Positions 1 to 9,821 of a stretch of DNA of 64,000 bases are shown here, piece after piece. This DNA comes from Scrofimicrobium sp. R131 (GTDB lineage Bacteria > Actinomycetota > Actinomycetes > Actinomycetales > Actinomycetaceae). The stretch is from positions 1,612,001-1,676,000 of the forward strand of contig NZ_CP138335.1 of NCBI RefSeq assembly GCF_040256745.1, written 5' to 3'. Numbering within the stretch: position 1 is the stretch's first letter; each line of letters opens with the position of its first letter. The translations under genes and the position numbers were made by a program. The notes under the pieces were generated by a model, which worked only from the letters and a program-made list of their open reading frames with translations, was not told the DNA's origin and searched no databases.

Positions 1-735
1 GTTCGCCAGACCTCGCGCCCAGCCCCCCACTTCATCCGACTGACGGTGGCCGGGGCCGACTTGGAGGGAATGAAGGCCCACGGGCCGGGCGATCACCTGC
101 GGGTATTCTTCCCCGATCCGGCGAGCGGCATCCTAAATGCCCCCTCAACGGGGCCAGACGGCCTGATCCCGCCGCCAGCGCCAGGTCTGCACCGGGACTT
201 CACCCCGCTGCATCTGCGCACCGGGGCCGACGGAGTGCCCGAGCTGGACCTCGATTTCTTCCTCCATCACCATCCCGGCCCCGCGGCCCAGTTCGCGACT
301 CGGGCCGAGCCGGGTGACCGCCTGGTTCTGGTGGGCCCGCGCGGCTCAATCACCGCTCCCCCGGGGGCCGAACGCCTCGTTTGCTTCGTCGACGAGACCG
401 CCCTTCCCGCCACCGCCCGCTGGCTCCAGCTCACCCCGCCCAGCACCGCGGTGGAGGTGTACACCCGGGCCGACAGGTGGGTCGAGACCTATCTGGCCGA
501 CAACGGTGGGCGGGGTGAGCGAGTTCACCCGCTCGTCACCGATCTGGTCTCCGCCGCCCGCGCCGCCCACCTGGGTCGCAGCACGTACGTCTTTGCCGCC
601 GGGGAGGCCAGCGAGCTGGCAACGTTGCGCCGATTCATCCTAAAGGAGCTGGGATTAGCCGGGGAGCAGTGCGACTTTAGCGGCTACTGGAAACGAGGCG
701 TCAGCGAGTACGACCACCACGCGCCACTGGACTAG
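1..735 (+). CDS. Siderophore-interacting protein (SIP family), 5' end missing
   Basis: The reading frame is open from base 1, giving 244 visible residues; the true start lies upstream of the window. Proteins of this family are FAD- and NAD(P)H-dependent ferric-siderophore reductases of the cytosol, usually about 270-300 residues, so perhaps 25-40 residues are missing. The visible N-terminus (APHFIRLTVAG) fits the first flavin-domain strand. A GDRLVLVGPRG segment near residue 110 fits the end of the FAD-binding domain. The C-terminal SIP domain shows the usual AAGEASELATLRR and SGYWKRG signatures. A GTG at 46 is internal to the domain and is not the start. The stop codon overlaps the stop of the convergent acetyltransferase gene. 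Confidence 0.85.
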   Translation, partial: VRQTSRPAPHFIRLTVAGADLEGMKAHGPGDHLRVFFPDPASGILNAPSTGPDGLIPPPAPGLHRDFTPLHLRTGADGVPELDLDFFLHHHPGPAAQFATRAEPGDRLVLVGPRGSITAPPGAERLVCFVDETALPATARWLQLTPPSTAVEVYTRADRWVETYLADNGGRGERVHPLVTDLVSAARAAHLGRSTYVFAAGEASELATLRRFILKELGLAGEQCDFSGYWKRGVSEYDHHAPLD

Positions 736-1160
736 TCCAACCGGCGGGAGAAATGGTGCGAGCTGATTTGCATCCGCTCGCGCAGGTAGAAGCGGTGGGC
801 CGGGAACCGCTGCACCCCGGAGTCAAGCTCGATGGTCCGGCAGTTGTACTCGTCTCGCGCCCGCCGAGTGAGCTCAGCCAATAGTTGGCCGCCGTACCCT
901 CGCGAACGGTCACTGGCCCGCGTGGCCAGGTCATCGACGTAGAGTTTCCGACCCACGCTGGTAGTATCCATGATCCGCCAACCGGCTACCGCCACGCATT
1001 GGTCATCGTCGATGACAGCGGTGAAGCGCAGGCCCTGCCCGGCGGCCCGCACCAGAATCTGAACCAGTTCAAGCCGGGTCAACTGCGGACGCAGTTCCTG
1101 CAGGACTGGAAAAGCCCGGTCCCAAAGCGGGTCCTCCGGACCGGTGAGGTCAACGATCAT
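732..1160 (-). CDS. GNAT-family N-acetyltransferase
   Basis: A 142-residue protein with one GNAT fold. The acetyl-CoA pyrophosphate loop is RGYGGQLL around residues 88-94, preceded by the strand YVDDLAT, as in small-molecule or protein N-acetyltransferases. The C-terminal part (IELDSGVQRFPAHRFYLRERM) is the usual motif B region with a conserved Tyr. The substrate cannot be told from sequence. It is convergent with the siderophore-interacting gene, overlapping at the stops, and is read in the same direction as the HdeD-like gene 125 bp upstream, from which a hairpin separates it. Confidence 0.85.
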   Translation of the reverse strand: MIVDLTGPEDPLWDRAFPVLQELRPQLTRLELVQILVRAAGQGLRFTAVIDDDQCVAVAGWRIMDTTSVGRKLYVDDLATRASDRSRGYGGQLLAELTRRARDEYNCRTIELDSGVQRFPAHRFYLRERMQISSHHFSRRLD

Positions 1161-1242
1161 GGCGTCACTCTACGTCATCGGGAACCGCGCCTCCGGCCCG
1201 GTCCAGACACCCGACCTGCGGCCTGGGCGAGCCGGGCAAGGC

Positions 1243-1272
1243 AAAGGGCCCGACCGCAACCGGCCGGGCCCC
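1243..1272 (-). terminator. Probable terminator of the HdeD-like gene
   Basis: On the minus strand a GGGCCCG (1271-1265) / CGGGCCC (1252-1246) stem with a GC-rich loop is followed by TTTG. The T-tract is short, so this is only a moderate intrinsic terminator. It lies 13 bp past the stop of the gene at 1285-1824. Confidence 0.5.
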
Positions 1273-1284
1273 CGAGCGACAAAC

Positions 1285-1824
1285 TCAGACCGTGAAGGAA
1301 CGCACCAACTGCACCACGCCCATGACGATGGCCGAGATCCCGATGATGAACCACAGCATCACAGCCGATGCCATCGGCGAGAACAGCAGAATAAGGCCGG
1401 CAATGATGCTGATGATCGCGTAGAAGATCGACCATCCCTTGGACTTGGTGTGGCTGAGGGTGGTCAGCGCCATGATGCCTTCCACAATCCAGACGGCCCC
1501 GATCATGATCGTGATCAGAATGACCAGGATCGCGGTGGTCGACTGCAGGTTGGTAAAGAACACCACCCCGGCGATGATGTAAAGCGCGCCCAGCAGGATG
1601 TGGCCCAGTCGTCCCCAACCAGTCTTGTCGAGGGAGGACAGCCCAACCCCGATGTAGGACAGGCCTGCGACGACCGTGTAGAGACCCAGAATCGCAGCCA
1701 CCACCATGGCGGTTTTTCCGGGCCAGACCAGAATGACAATACCGATGACGATCGAGATCAGGCCACCGATGGCCAGCGCTGAGCGGACGCCCGAGCGCAC
1801 GGCAGTTACTTCGTTGAGGGACAT
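1285..1824 (-). CDS. HdeD/DUF308-family membrane protein
   Basis: A 179-residue integral membrane protein with six predicted hydrophobic segments in three pairs. This is typical of the HdeD (DUF308) family, whose E. coli member is linked to acid resistance; a function in actinobacteria is not established. Each pair ends with a Gly-rich turn (IVILVWPGKTAM, LLFSPMASA). The start is supported by AAGGAGA 9 bases before the ATG. It is monocistronic: a terminator-like hairpin follows, and more than 300 bp separate it from rpmF upstream. The role is inferred from family membership only. Confidence 0.8.
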   Translation of the reverse strand: MSLNEVTAVRSGVRSALAIGGLISIVIGIVILVWPGKTAMVVAAILGLYTVVAGLSYIGVGLSSLDKTGWGRLGHILLGALYIIAGVVFFTNLQSTTAILVILITIMIGAVWIVEGIMALTTLSHTKSKGWSIFYAIISIIAGLILLFSPMASAVMLWFIIGISAIVMGVVQLVRSFTV

Positions 1825-2150
1825 TGGAAGTCTCCTTGCGTGCTATTCCAACCGAATAAATAAAAGCGCCGGCCTTGTCGGCCAGCTAGCGAGACCATAG
1901 ACATCGGGGCCCAGGCAAGTCTCTTTCCCTTGTTGACCCAGTTCAAGCCTACCGGCGCCAAGGCGCTGATGCGCGCATTCTCACCGAGCGTCTATTTCAT
2001 TTTGGCCAAACTTTGGTCAAAGTGTGAGTCCATTTGCTCAAAGTCACAGCCGACACCGGTTCCACCCCGGCTCGGCCACCGACTCCGCCCCACCTCGGCC
2101 AAGCTCCGGCCCGGGCCGACTCCGCCCCGGGGCATTCCGGGTAGGCGAAA
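1825..2150. other. Intergenic stretch between rpmF and the HdeD-like gene
   Basis: No gene is supported here. It must hold the minus-strand promoter of the HdeD-like gene; an AT-rich TTTTATTTATT run sits about 30-45 bases before that start, but no convincing -35/-10 pair was found. Bases 2079-2091 and 2116-2128 are identical 13-mers (CCGACTCCGCCCC) 37 bp apart in a C-rich tract. Short near-repeats (GGCCAAACTTT, GGTCAAAGTGT) lie near 2005-2025. Nothing else was recognised. Confidence 0.5.
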
Positions 2151-2187
2151 GCCCGGGCAACTCCACCAAAAGTGGAAATGCCCGGGC
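2151..2187 (-). terminator. rpmF terminator
   Basis: On the minus strand GCCCGGGCA (2187-2179) pairs with TGCCCGGGC (2159-2151). An inner CCAC/GTGG pair sits around a TTTT loop, and CTTTCGCC follows. It lies 14 bp downstream of the rpmF stop and is a good GC-rich hairpin with a modest T-tract. Confidence 0.6.
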
Positions 2188-2200
2188 CAACAGAAGCTAT

Positions 2201-2371
2201 CTAGTCTTCAATCTCAACCAGACCGCGCTGGTAGGCCTTAGCCAGGCGACGCGGAATGCGAACCTCGCGGCCGCTGACGTTGATGTTCTCGAGGGTGGTC
2301 AGCTTGGCCTTCCAGGCCGAGCGACGGGTACGAGTGTTGGACCGGGACATCTTGCGCTTTGGAACTGCCAT
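2201..2371 (-). CDS. rpmF: 50S ribosomal protein L32
   Basis: A 56-residue basic protein starting [17 protein letters not shown], the canonical L32 N-terminus. It is part of the large ribosomal subunit. The start at 2371 is chosen because AAGGAG lies 8 bases upstream; the open frame continues further upstream but that extension has no family match. There is no Cys at all, so this is the zinc-free (C-) form of L32 rather than the zinc-ribbon form. It is monocistronic with its own terminator. Confidence 0.97.
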   Translation of the reverse strand: MAVPKRKMSRSNTRTRRSAWKAKLTTLENINVSGREVRIPRRLAKAYQRGLVEIED

Positions 2372-2558
2372 GGTCGATTCACTCCTTCCAGGTCCGGGGC
2401 TCACCATCGGGTGAGCTGTCAATAACAATCGCGTGGCCACAACCCGAAGACCGCGGCGTAAACACAACGGTTCAACTTTGCCACGTCCCCGCTACTAATT
2501 CCAGCCCGAGCCGCTCGAACGCCTGTGATTTCTACCGCTCCGAGCCGCCCGTGCCACA

Positions 2559-3215
2559 ATGGTGCCTGTGCGCACATTGAGGTCAGGATCGTCCACCACC
2601 GTCGAGGTGGAGATTAAGCGTTCCCGGTTCATCGCCACCGTCGCCCGAACCAACTCGGCCCAGGAGGCCCGCCAGCTCATCGACCTGGCACGTTCGACGT
2701 TCCCCGACGCTCGCCACCACTGTAGCGCATACGTGGTCGAGGCGGATCGGGTCAATCCGCTGCAGCATTTCTCCGACGATGGAGAGCCGGCCGGCACCGC
2801 CGGCAAACCCATGCTCGACGTGCTCACCCACGCGGAGCTTGGGAACGTGACCGCGGTTGTCACCCGCTACTTCGGCGGGACCCTGCTGGGCACCGGGGGC
2901 CTGGTGCGGGCCTACTCGGGTGCGGTGCAGGAGGCGGTGGCCGCCGCCTCGATCGTCGAAGTTCACACTTTAGCCCGGTTTCGCACCGAGCTGAATCCGG
3001 CCGTTGGGGGCCGAATCGAAGCGCAGCTGCGCGACGCTGGCTGGCAAGTCCTTGATTCGGTTTGGGGCCAAACTCTGCGCCTTGACGTCGCTGCCCCACC
3101 GGAGGCTCTGGCCCGGTTGAACTCGGAGCTATCCGCCTGGCTGCAAAGCCCCAGCGCTTTCCAACAGGTGGGCACAATCGACTGCGAGGTCGACAGCGAC
3201 GCGGCAGAGCAATAG
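2559..3215 (+). CDS. YigZ/IMPACT-family protein (UPF0029)
   Basis: A 218-residue protein with the N-terminal IMPACT fold: KRSRFIATVAR, HHCSAYV, FSDDGEPAGTAGKPML and the diagnostic VTRYFGGTLLGTGGLVRAY around residues 100-125. The smaller ferredoxin-like C-terminal domain (DUF1949) follows. The biochemical role of bacterial YigZ is not settled; the eukaryotic homologue IMPACT regulates GCN2. The ATG at 2559 has no clear ribosome-binding site, and GTG at 2568 would remove only three residues. It stands alone ahead of cysK. Confidence 0.88.
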   Translation: MVPVRTLRSGSSTTVEVEIKRSRFIATVARTNSAQEARQLIDLARSTFPDARHHCSAYVVEADRVNPLQHFSDDGEPAGTAGKPMLDVLTHAELGNVTAVVTRYFGGTLLGTGGLVRAYSGAVQEAVAAASIVEVHTLARFRTELNPAVGGRIEAQLRDAGWQVLDSVWGQTLRLDVAAPPEALARLNSELSAWLQSPSAFQQVGTIDCEVDSDAAEQ

Positions 3216-3389
3216 ACTCCAAAGCGTGCTGCGATTTTCAACTCTCAGTGGGACTTTCGTCCAGGCCTGTCGGCCGATCCACACCGGCTACTCCTGCTGT
3301 TGCTAGGGGCCGGGGTTTTAGCACGGCCATTTTCGGCTGCTCCCCTGCTCCAACCTGTTGAACCTAACCAGCTCTGACAAAGGATCATC

Positions 3390-4319
3390 ATGACCAACAT
3401 TTACCCTGCAATCGACGCAACCATCGGCAACACTCCCCTCGTCCGCCTCAGCTCCCTGGCTCCGGAAGGTGTCACCATCCTGGCCAAGGTGGAAGCCTTC
3501 AACCCGGGCGGTTCGGTCAAGGACCGGATTGGCAAATACATCATTGCCGCCGCGGAAAAGTCGGGCGCTCTGCCCCCCGGCGGAACCATCGTCGAGGCTA
3601 CCTCCGGCAACACCGGGATCGCCCTGGCGCTGATTGGCGCCGCCCGCGGATACCGAGTCGTCATCGCCATGCCTGCCTCCATGAGCAAAGAGCGCCGCTC
3701 GCTGCTGCGGGCCCTGGGCGCCGAACTGGTGCTGACCGAGCCGTCTGAAGGGATGCGCGGCGCGGTGGCGGCCGCCGAAAAGATCGTGGCGGAAAACGAG
3801 GGTGCAATTCTGGCCTCGCAGTTCACGAACCCGGCCAACCGCGAAGCCCACTACGAGACCACGGGCCCGGAAATCTGGCGCGACACCGACGGACAGGTTG
3901 ACTACCTGATCTCGGGGATCGGCACCGGCGGAACCATTTCCGGCGCGGGTGCCTACCTGAAGGAACAGGGCGAGGTGACCCTGGTGGCGGTCGAACCGGC
4001 CGAGTCGCCCCTCCTCACCAGCGGGCAGGCCGGCCCCCACCTGATTCAGGGGCTTGGCGCCAACTTCATCCCCGAGGTCCTGGACCGCGAGATTGTGGAC
4101 GAGGTGATTGACGTGCGCGGGGAGGCCGCCCTGGAGACGGCTCGGCGCGCTGCCCGCGAGGAGGGTCTGCTGGTCGGGATCTCCTCCGGCGCCGCCCTAG
4201 CCGCCGCGCTGGAGGTGGCCGCCCGGCCCGAGGCGCAGGGCAAAACCATCGTGGCGGTCCTGCCTGACACCGGGGAGCGCTACCTGAGCACCGCCCTGTT
4301 CGCGGAGCCCGAAGAGTGA
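3390..4319 (+). CDS. cysK: Cysteine synthase A (O-acetylserine sulfhydrylase)
   Basis: A 309-residue PLP enzyme that makes L-cysteine from O-acetylserine and sulfide in the cytosol. The PLP lysine is K44 in GGSVKDRIG, the substrate loop is TSGNTG at residues 71-76, the phosphate-binding loop is [10 protein letters not shown] near residue 180, and GISSGAA lies near residue 263. The start has AAAGGA 7 bases upstream. The stop overlaps the GTG of cysE (GTGA), so the two final enzymes of cysteine synthesis are translationally coupled. Length and motifs fit CysK rather than cystathionine beta-synthase, which carries CBS domains. Confidence 0.96.
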   Translation: MTNIYPAIDATIGNTPLVRLSSLAPEGVTILAKVEAFNPGGSVKDRIGKYIIAAAEKSGALPPGGTIVEATSGNTGIALALIGAARGYRVVIAMPASMSKERRSLLRALGAELVLTEPSEGMRGAVAAAEKIVAENEGAILASQFTNPANREAHYETTGPEIWRDTDGQVDYLISGIGTGGTISGAGAYLKEQGEVTLVAVEPAESPLLTSGQAGPHLIQGLGANFIPEVLDREIVDEVIDVRGEAALETARRAAREEGLLVGISSGAALAAALEVAARPEAQGKTIVAVLPDTGERYLSTALFAEPEE

Positions 4320-4894
4320 GTCTCTTTTCATTCCTGACCGTCCTGCGCGAAGACCTTCGCACGGCCATCGCGCAGGACCCGGCCGCCAACAGCCCCTGGG
4401 AGGTGGCGGCCTCCTACCCGGGGCTGCACGCCATCTGGGGTTACCGGCTCGGCCACGCCCTGTGGAACCGGGGCCTGCGCGCCCCGGCCCGCATTTTGCA
4501 GAACCTGATCCGGTTCGCGACCGGGGTGGATATTCACCCCGGCGCGAAGCTGGGTCGACGCCTCTTCATTGATCACGCGACCGGAGTGGTCATTGGGCAA
4601 ACTGCCCAGGTGGGCGAGGACGTCCTCATCTTCCACGGCGTCACCCTGGGCGGGGTCTCCATGTCCCCGGGCAAGCGCCACCCCACCGTGGGCAACGGCG
4701 TCGTCATCGGCGCGGGGGCCAAAGTGCTGGGGCCGATCACCATCGGTGACTATTCGAGGATCGGTGCCAACGCGGTCGTGATTTCGGACGTGCCCGAGGA
4801 CTCGGTGGCCGTCGGCGTGCCCGCCAAAGTCCGCTGCCCCCTGCCAAAGACCTACCGCGCCTCGCTGATGCAGGAACCGGAGCTGTACATCTAG
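4316..4894 (+). CDS. cysE: Serine O-acetyltransferase
   Basis: A 192-residue enzyme that makes O-acetylserine from serine and acetyl-CoA, feeding CysK. The N-terminal helical part (about residues 1-60) contains [13 protein letters not shown]. It is followed by a left-handed beta-helix of hexapeptide repeats from about 70 to 170, with [30 protein letters not shown] and the catalytic His of DHATG. This is the short CysE form common in Gram-positives. It starts at a GTG overlapping the cysK stop by 4 bp. No C-terminal extension is seen beyond QEPELYI. Confidence 0.95.
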   Translation: MSLFSFLTVLREDLRTAIAQDPAANSPWEVAASYPGLHAIWGYRLGHALWNRGLRAPARILQNLIRFATGVDIHPGAKLGRRLFIDHATGVVIGQTAQVGEDVLIFHGVTLGGVSMSPGKRHPTVGNGVVIGAGAKVLGPITIGDYSRIGANAVVISDVPEDSVAVGVPAKVRCPLPKTYRASLMQEPELYI

Positions 4895-4947
4895 ACAAGC
4901 CGGTCAAACGTGTGGTCGCCGCTGCGTTTATGACATAACCTAGCCAT

Positions 4948-5451
4948 ATGGCACGGATCACACTACAGGCAGACTTGCAGCGGCTGGAGGCGCCTCGACG
5001 CCCCGGCGAACTAGAGCTGGCCACGTTGACCATGTACGACGTGCCAGCCATGGCTTCCCTCAAACTGGTGGCCTACGACGAGCCCCTCACTTTCGAGTCG
5101 CTCCTGGAATCCAGTGACGAGATGAGAATGGCCTTCGAGGGGGCTTTCGGGACCCCGCGCGACGACTCTTTTATTGGCGCCTGGTTGGGCGGGCAACTGG
5201 TGGGGGCAGTGATGGCCGTCCTCGATCCGCCTTGGGACGACGCTCCTCGCGGCCCGTTCGTTACCGAGCTGATGGTCGATCCTGAATATCGGCGCCAGGG
5301 CGTGGCCACGGCCCTGGTTGGAGAGTTGGCCGCCCGCGCCGCCGAATGGGGTTACGACTCGCTCACCCTGCGCTTGGACCTGCGCCAAAGCCCGGGAGCT
5401 TACGGCCTCTATCAGGACCTCGGCTTCAGCGTCATCACCGAAGAGGACTAG
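4948..5451 (+). CDS. GNAT-family N-acetyltransferase
   Basis: A 167-residue protein with a GNAT domain in its C-terminal two-thirds. The acetyl-CoA loop is RRQGVATAL at residues 115-123, preceded by the beta-4 strand FVTELMVDPEY, and YGLYQDLGF is the conserved tail motif. The first 40 residues form a short extension. The substrate is unknown. It follows cysE by 53 bp on the same strand but has no sequence tie to cysteine metabolism. No terminator was found between the two, so cotranscription is possible. Confidence 0.82.
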   Translation: MARITLQADLQRLEAPRRPGELELATLTMYDVPAMASLKLVAYDEPLTFESLLESSDEMRMAFEGAFGTPRDDSFIGAWLGGQLVGAVMAVLDPPWDDAPRGPFVTELMVDPEYRRQGVATALVGELAARAAEWGYDSLTLRLDLRQSPGAYGLYQDLGFSVITEED

Positions 5452-5479
5452 CCGCCGGCCAGCCGCTCAGCCGCACTTG

Positions 5480-6370
5480 CTAGCGCTGACACTGCGGGCA
5501 CCAAAACAGTGCCCGCCCCTTCAGCTCTGCCTGTCGAATTGACGTTCCGCACCGCAGGCACGGGCGCCCGGTTCGATGGTAGACGTACCAGCGTTCAGCT
5601 TCTGGATCCCAGTCCTGCGCCTCATCCGGCTCGACCGTGTTGATGGCCCCCTCAATCACTCCCCGGCGCATGAGCACCACGAAATCATCCCAGAGCGCCC
5701 CCAGCCGGGCCGCCGACACCCGCGTGCCCGCCCGGTAGGGGTTGATCCCGGTGCGAAACAGGGCTTCGGCGCGGTAAATATTCCCCACCCCGGCGCTGAC
5801 CGACTGATCCATCACCAACTCGCCCACCGGCCGGCTTGATTTCCGAACTCGGGCGACAAAATCTTGGCGGACCGGCTCGGACAGCGCGTCGTCAGCCAGC
5901 GGATCAGGCCCCAAGCGGGCCTCAATCCCGGCCATTTCCTCCGCCGTCACCAACTGGCACCGGTTCGGGCCAATCAGGTCAGCCAGGGACTCCGCGGTCA
6001 AAATCCGCAGGCGAACCGCTCCGCGCGGCTCCGGGGGCCAGTGTTCGGACGGGGTCGCCGGCAAAATCCCCGGGTCCGGGTCCAGGCGCTGAGGGGAAAG
6101 GGCCGTGCCCACCTCACTTTTGCCGGCAAACCGCCAGCCGCCATACAACCCCAGGTGGACGTGAATCCACTCCTCGGTCTCCCCCGGCTCGGGCCCAAAC
6201 CCCAGAAACAAGTGTTTACCCTTGGTCTGTGCGGCGCTCATCCACCACCGGTCAAGCTGAGCGGCCCCGGCGGCAAAGCGCCCCTGAGGCGAACTCAGCT
6301 CGCACTGCTCCCCCACAAACGAGGCGTCAAAGGCCAGGGCCAGACGCCGGATCGCGTGACCTTCCGGCAC
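5480..6370 (-). CDS. nei: Nei/Fpg-family DNA glycosylase (endonuclease VIII-like)
   Basis: A 296-residue base-excision-repair glycosylase/AP lyase. After removal of Met the N-terminal PEGH supplies the catalytic Pro and Glu. K52 in TKGKHL matches the conserved beta-hairpin Lys. The helix-two-turn-helix carries VGNIYRAEALF. The C-terminal zinc finger is CLRC...CPQC in the last 28 residues. The MPEGH start and overall layout resemble mycobacterial Nei1 rather than Fpg (MPELPE). It starts at a GTG only 2 bp after the leuS stop, so it is the distal gene of a leuS-nei unit. Confidence 0.9.
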   Translation of the reverse strand: MPEGHAIRRLALAFDASFVGEQCELSSPQGRFAAGAAQLDRWWMSAAQTKGKHLFLGFGPEPGETEEWIHVHLGLYGGWRFAGKSEVGTALSPQRLDPDPGILPATPSEHWPPEPRGAVRLRILTAESLADLIGPNRCQLVTAEEMAGIEARLGPDPLADDALSEPVRQDFVARVRKSSRPVGELVMDQSVSAGVGNIYRAEALFRTGINPYRAGTRVSAARLGALWDDFVVLMRRGVIEGAINTVEPDEAQDWDPEAERWYVYHRTGRPCLRCGTSIRQAELKGRALFWCPQCQR

Positions 6371-6372
6371 CG

Positions 6373-9252
6373 TCAGTCCCTCGGGGGGACGACGTTGACC
6401 AGCTTCGGTGCGCGCACAATCACCCGCAGCGGCTCCCGCCCAGCCAGGACCTTTTGAATCTGCTCGGTGCCGAGCGCCTGCTCGCGCAGTTCGTCCTCAC
6501 CGATGTCGGTCGGCACCTCCAGCTTGGCCTTCAGTTTGCCGTTCACCTGCACGATGCAGGTGACCAGGTCCTCCACCAGCAAGGACTCGTCTTCCACCAC
6601 CGGGAAGGGATGGTCGGACAGCGACTGGTCGTGCCCGAGGCGGGACCACAGTTCCTCGGCCAGGTGCGGGGCCACGGGGGCCACCAGCAGCACCAGCGTC
6701 TCCAGGGCCTCGCGCGGCACCGACTCCAGCTGGGTCAGGTGGTTGTTCAGCACGATCATCCGGGCAATCGCAGTGTTGATCCGCAGGTGGTTGTACTCTT
6801 CCGTCACCTCGGCCACCGTCTTGGCCACCAGTCGCCGAGTCTCCTCACCGGCCGGCTGGTCGACCACGGTCAACTCACCGGTCTCCTCGTCCACCGCGTT
6901 GCGCCACAGGCGCTGCAGGAACCGTTGCGCCCCGACAACCGCGCGGGTGTCCCACGGGCGCGACAGGTCCAGCGGTCCCATCGACATTTCGTACAGGCGG
7001 AACGTGTCCGCGCCGTAGCTGGCGCACATTTCGTCGGGGGTGACCGAGTTCTTCAGCGACTTGCCCATCTTGCCGTACTCGCGGGTAACCGGTTCCCCGC
7101 GGTAGGTGAACCCGCTCCGCTCGTCACCCTCAACTTCTTCGGCCGGCACGTACACTCCGCGGGCATCCGTGTAGGCGTATGCCTGGATGTAGCCCTGGTT
7201 GAACAGGCGGTGGAACGGCTCAGCCGCGCTGACGTAGCCCAGGTCGAACAGAACCTTTTGCCAGAACCGCGCGTAGAGCAGGTGCAGCACCGCGTGCTCC
7301 ACTCCCCCAACGTACAGGTCGACGCCGCCGGCCGGCTTGGTCGGGCGCGGGCCCATCCAGTACTCGTCGTTGGCCGGGTCAATCAGGTGATCCGGGTCGG
7401 TCGGGTCCACGTAGCGCAGCTCGTAGTAGCACGACCCGGCCCAGTTCGGCATGGTGTTGGTGTCGCGCCGGTACTTCTGCAGGCCCTCTCCCAGGTCCAG
7501 TTCCACCTCAACCCAGTCCTCGGCCCGGCCCAGCGGAGTCTCCGGGTTGGAGTTCGCGTCGTCTGGGTCGAAGGTGCGGGGCGAGAAGTCGTCCAGGTGC
7601 GGCAGTGTCACCGGCAGTTGATCTTCCGGCAGTGCGTGGACCCGGCCGTCCTCCCCGTAAACAATTGGGAATGGCTCGCCCCAGTAGCGCTGACGCGAGA
7701 AGAGCCAGTCGCGCAGGCGGTAGGTGGTGGTGGCTTCGCCGTAGGCTTTCTCCGCCAGCCAGGCGGTGATCGCGCTGACGGCCTCGGCCTTGTTCAGGCC
7801 GTTCAGGCTGATCTCGTCGTTGGCCGAGTTGATCAGGCTGCCATCCCCGGTCCAGGCGGCTTCGTCCAGGTTGAAACCCTCGGCCGGCTCAATGGTGGGA
7901 ATGATATCCAGGTCGAAGCGACGGGCAAAGGCGTAGTCGCGTTCGTCGTGGGCCGGCACGGCCATGATGGCACCCGTCCCGTATCCCATCAGCACGTAGT
8001 CGGCAATGAAGATCGGAACCGGCTTGCCGTTCACCGGGTTGGTGCCAAACAGACCGGTGAAGACGCCGGTCTTTTCGCCCGCATCCTCCTGGCGTTCCCG
8101 TTCGGTGCGCGAGGCGGTCCAGGCCTGGTAGGTGCGAACGGCCTCCGCCGGGCTCGGGTGGTCCCCGGTCCAGGCTGGGCGTGTCCCCTCGGGCCAAGCC
8201 CCCGGCAACTCGTCGATCAGGATCGGATGTTCCGGAGCTACCACCATAAAGGTGGCGCCAAACAGGGTGTCGGGCCGGGTGGTGAACACTTCCAGCTCGC
8301 CCCGCCCCTCCACCTGGAACTTGACGGTGGCGCCGGTGGACTTGCCGATCCAGTGCCGCTGCATGGACCGAACCTTGTCGGGCCAGTCGATCTGGTCCAG
8401 AGCCGAGGCCAGCCGATCCGAGTAGGCGGTGATCCGCATGTTCCACTGGCGCAGATTCCTGGTGAAGACCGGGAAGTTGCCCCGCTCGGAGCGTCCTTCG
8501 GAGGTGACTTCCTCGTTGGCCAGCACCGTCCCCAGGCCGGGGGCCCAGTTGACGGGAGACTCGGAGATATAGGCCAGCCGGTAGCGGTCCAGCACGCCGG
8601 ACTGCTCGGCTGGGCTCAGCTGGTCCCAGCTCCGCCCCGCGGCCACCTCGTCCGGCAATTCCCGCTGTCCGGACTCAAACTGTTCGATCAGCTCTGAGAT
8701 GGGCCGGGCCCGTCCCAACGAACCCTCTCCGTTCGGTGCCTCAGGGTCAAACCAAGAGTTAAAGATCTGCAGGAAAATCCACTGGGTCCACCGAACGTAG
8801 TTGTCGTCGATGGTGGCAAACGAGCGGCGCGGATCGTGCGAGAGACCGATTCGCTTCAGTTGCGCGCTCATATTGGCGATGGCGGCCTCGGTGGTAATCC
8901 GGGGATGCTGCCCGGTCTGAATCGCGTACTGCTCGGCGGGCAGGCCAAAAGCATCGAACCCCAGCGTGTAGAGGACATTCTTGCCCCGCATCCGCTGGTA
9001 GCGGGCCATGGTGTCGGTGGCAATGTAACCCAGCGGGTGACCCACGTGCAGCCCCGACCCGGAAGGATACGGGAACATATCCATCACAAACCAGGGCTCA
9101 GCCTGCGCCTTTGGCCCAGCTAGGTTGCCGACCGGGTTGTCCGCCTGGAAGGAGCCACGCTCCTGCCAGAGCTGTTGCCACTTGAGCTCGATCTGTCCAG
9201 CCAGCTCGGCATTGTAACGGAACTGCGGTTCGCTTGCGCTGTCATCAACCAT
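6373..9252 (-). CDS. leuS: Leucine--tRNA ligase
   Basis: A 959-residue class I aminoacyl-tRNA synthetase charging tRNA-Leu. The HIGH motif appears as HVGH at residues 69-72 and the KMSKS motif as KMGKS near residue 728, the variant usual in actinobacteria. The editing domain lies between about 230 and 430 ([30 protein letters not shown]). An anticodon-binding domain and a C-terminal domain ending in [10 protein letters not shown] follow. The start at 9252 is chosen because AGAAAGG lies 8 bases upstream and the family N-terminus begins here; the open frame extends 32 codons further but that part is unlike LeuS. Confidence 0.97.
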   Translation of the reverse strand: MVDDSASEPQFRYNAELAGQIELKWQQLWQERGSFQADNPVGNLAGPKAQAEPWFVMDMFPYPSGSGLHVGHPLGYIATDTMARYQRMRGKNVLYTLGFDAFGLPAEQYAIQTGQHPRITTEAAIANMSAQLKRIGLSHDPRRSFATIDDNYVRWTQWIFLQIFNSWFDPEAPNGEGSLGRARPISELIEQFESGQRELPDEVAAGRSWDQLSPAEQSGVLDRYRLAYISESPVNWAPGLGTVLANEEVTSEGRSERGNFPVFTRNLRQWNMRITAYSDRLASALDQIDWPDKVRSMQRHWIGKSTGATVKFQVEGRGELEVFTTRPDTLFGATFMVVAPEHPILIDELPGAWPEGTRPAWTGDHPSPAEAVRTYQAWTASRTERERQEDAGEKTGVFTGLFGTNPVNGKPVPIFIADYVLMGYGTGAIMAVPAHDERDYAFARRFDLDIIPTIEPAEGFNLDEAAWTGDGSLINSANDEISLNGLNKAEAVSAITAWLAEKAYGEATTTYRLRDWLFSRQRYWGEPFPIVYGEDGRVHALPEDQLPVTLPHLDDFSPRTFDPDDANSNPETPLGRAEDWVEVELDLGEGLQKYRRDTNTMPNWAGSCYYELRYVDPTDPDHLIDPANDEYWMGPRPTKPAGGVDLYVGGVEHAVLHLLYARFWQKVLFDLGYVSAAEPFHRLFNQGYIQAYAYTDARGVYVPAEEVEGDERSGFTYRGEPVTREYGKMGKSLKNSVTPDEMCASYGADTFRLYEMSMGPLDLSRPWDTRAVVGAQRFLQRLWRNAVDEETGELTVVDQPAGEETRRLVAKTVAEVTEEYNHLRINTAIARMIVLNNHLTQLESVPREALETLVLLVAPVAPHLAEELWSRLGHDQSLSDHPFPVVEDESLLVEDLVTCIVQVNGKLKAKLEVPTDIGEDELREQALGTEQIQKVLAGREPLRVIVRAPKLVNVVPPRD

Positions 9253-9374
9253 GGATATACCTTTCTCAACTGCCCCTACATTAGCGCAATCTAGCGGGAG
9301 AGCGGCTGGGCGACAGCCTGGCGAAACGTGGCCGAAGCGCCCCACCAAAAGTCGAAACGGGGCATGATGGTCAC

Positions 9375-9821
9375 ATGAGCACTGTATTTGAGATGATTAT
9401 CGACGGACAGATTCCAAGCAAGTTCATCTGGGCGGATGACCAGTGTGTTGCCATTTCCACAATCGAACCAATCGAGGCGGGACACACCCTGGTGATTCCC
9501 CGCCAGGCGATCGACAAGTGGACCGACCTGCCCCCGGCTCTGCTGGACCACCTGTTCCGCGTGGCTCAGATCATTGGCCGCGCACAGGAGCAGGCTTTCG
9601 ACGTTCCGCGTTCCGCCGTCATCATCGCCGGGTTCGAGGTTCCCCACATGCACATCCACGTGGTCCCGGCCCATACCGAAGCTGCCGTGCAGCTGCCCCG
9701 GGCCCGGGCTGCCTCCGACGAGGAGCTGACGGTAGCCGCCCAGAGCCTGCGAGAGGTGCTGCGCCAAAGCGGATACGAGCAGCACGTGCCGCTCGAGTTG
9801 GGCTCACCGCGGGTCAGCTGA
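9375..9821 (+). CDS. HIT-family nucleotide hydrolase/transferase
   Basis: A 148-residue histidine-triad protein. The catalytic H-x-H-x-H motif is H91-M-H93-I-H95 followed by VV. The N-terminal half ([21 protein letters not shown]) matches the HinT/Fhit-like branch acting on AMP-linked substrates such as adenosine phosphoramidates or dinucleoside polyphosphates. It is divergent from leuS, with 122 bp between the starts, and convergent with the mntR-like gene, overlapping its end by 18 bp. The exact substrate is not predictable. Confidence 0.88.
   Translation: MSTVFEMIIDGQIPSKFIWADDQCVAISTIEPIEAGHTLVIPRQAIDKWTDLPPALLDHLFRVAQIIGRAQEQAFDVPRSAVIIAGFEVPHMHIHVVPAHTEAAVQLPRARAASDEELTVAAQSLREVLRQSGYEQHVPLELGSPRVS

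Noticed and set aside
3216-3389. Terminator or riboswitch before cysK
   Set aside because: Only weak 4-5 bp GC pairings (GGCC/GGCC) were found; no S-box-like core and no T-tract.
5836-8697. A very long open frame (953 codons) on the plus strand
   Set aside because: It lies antisense to leuS and nei, which have full motifs. Its composition (Gln, Gly, His, Val, Arg-rich) is that of a shadow frame in high-GC DNA.
9253-9374. T-box or leader before leuS
   Set aside because: Only 122 bp to the divergent HIT gene, no T-box sequence or specifier stem could be made out.
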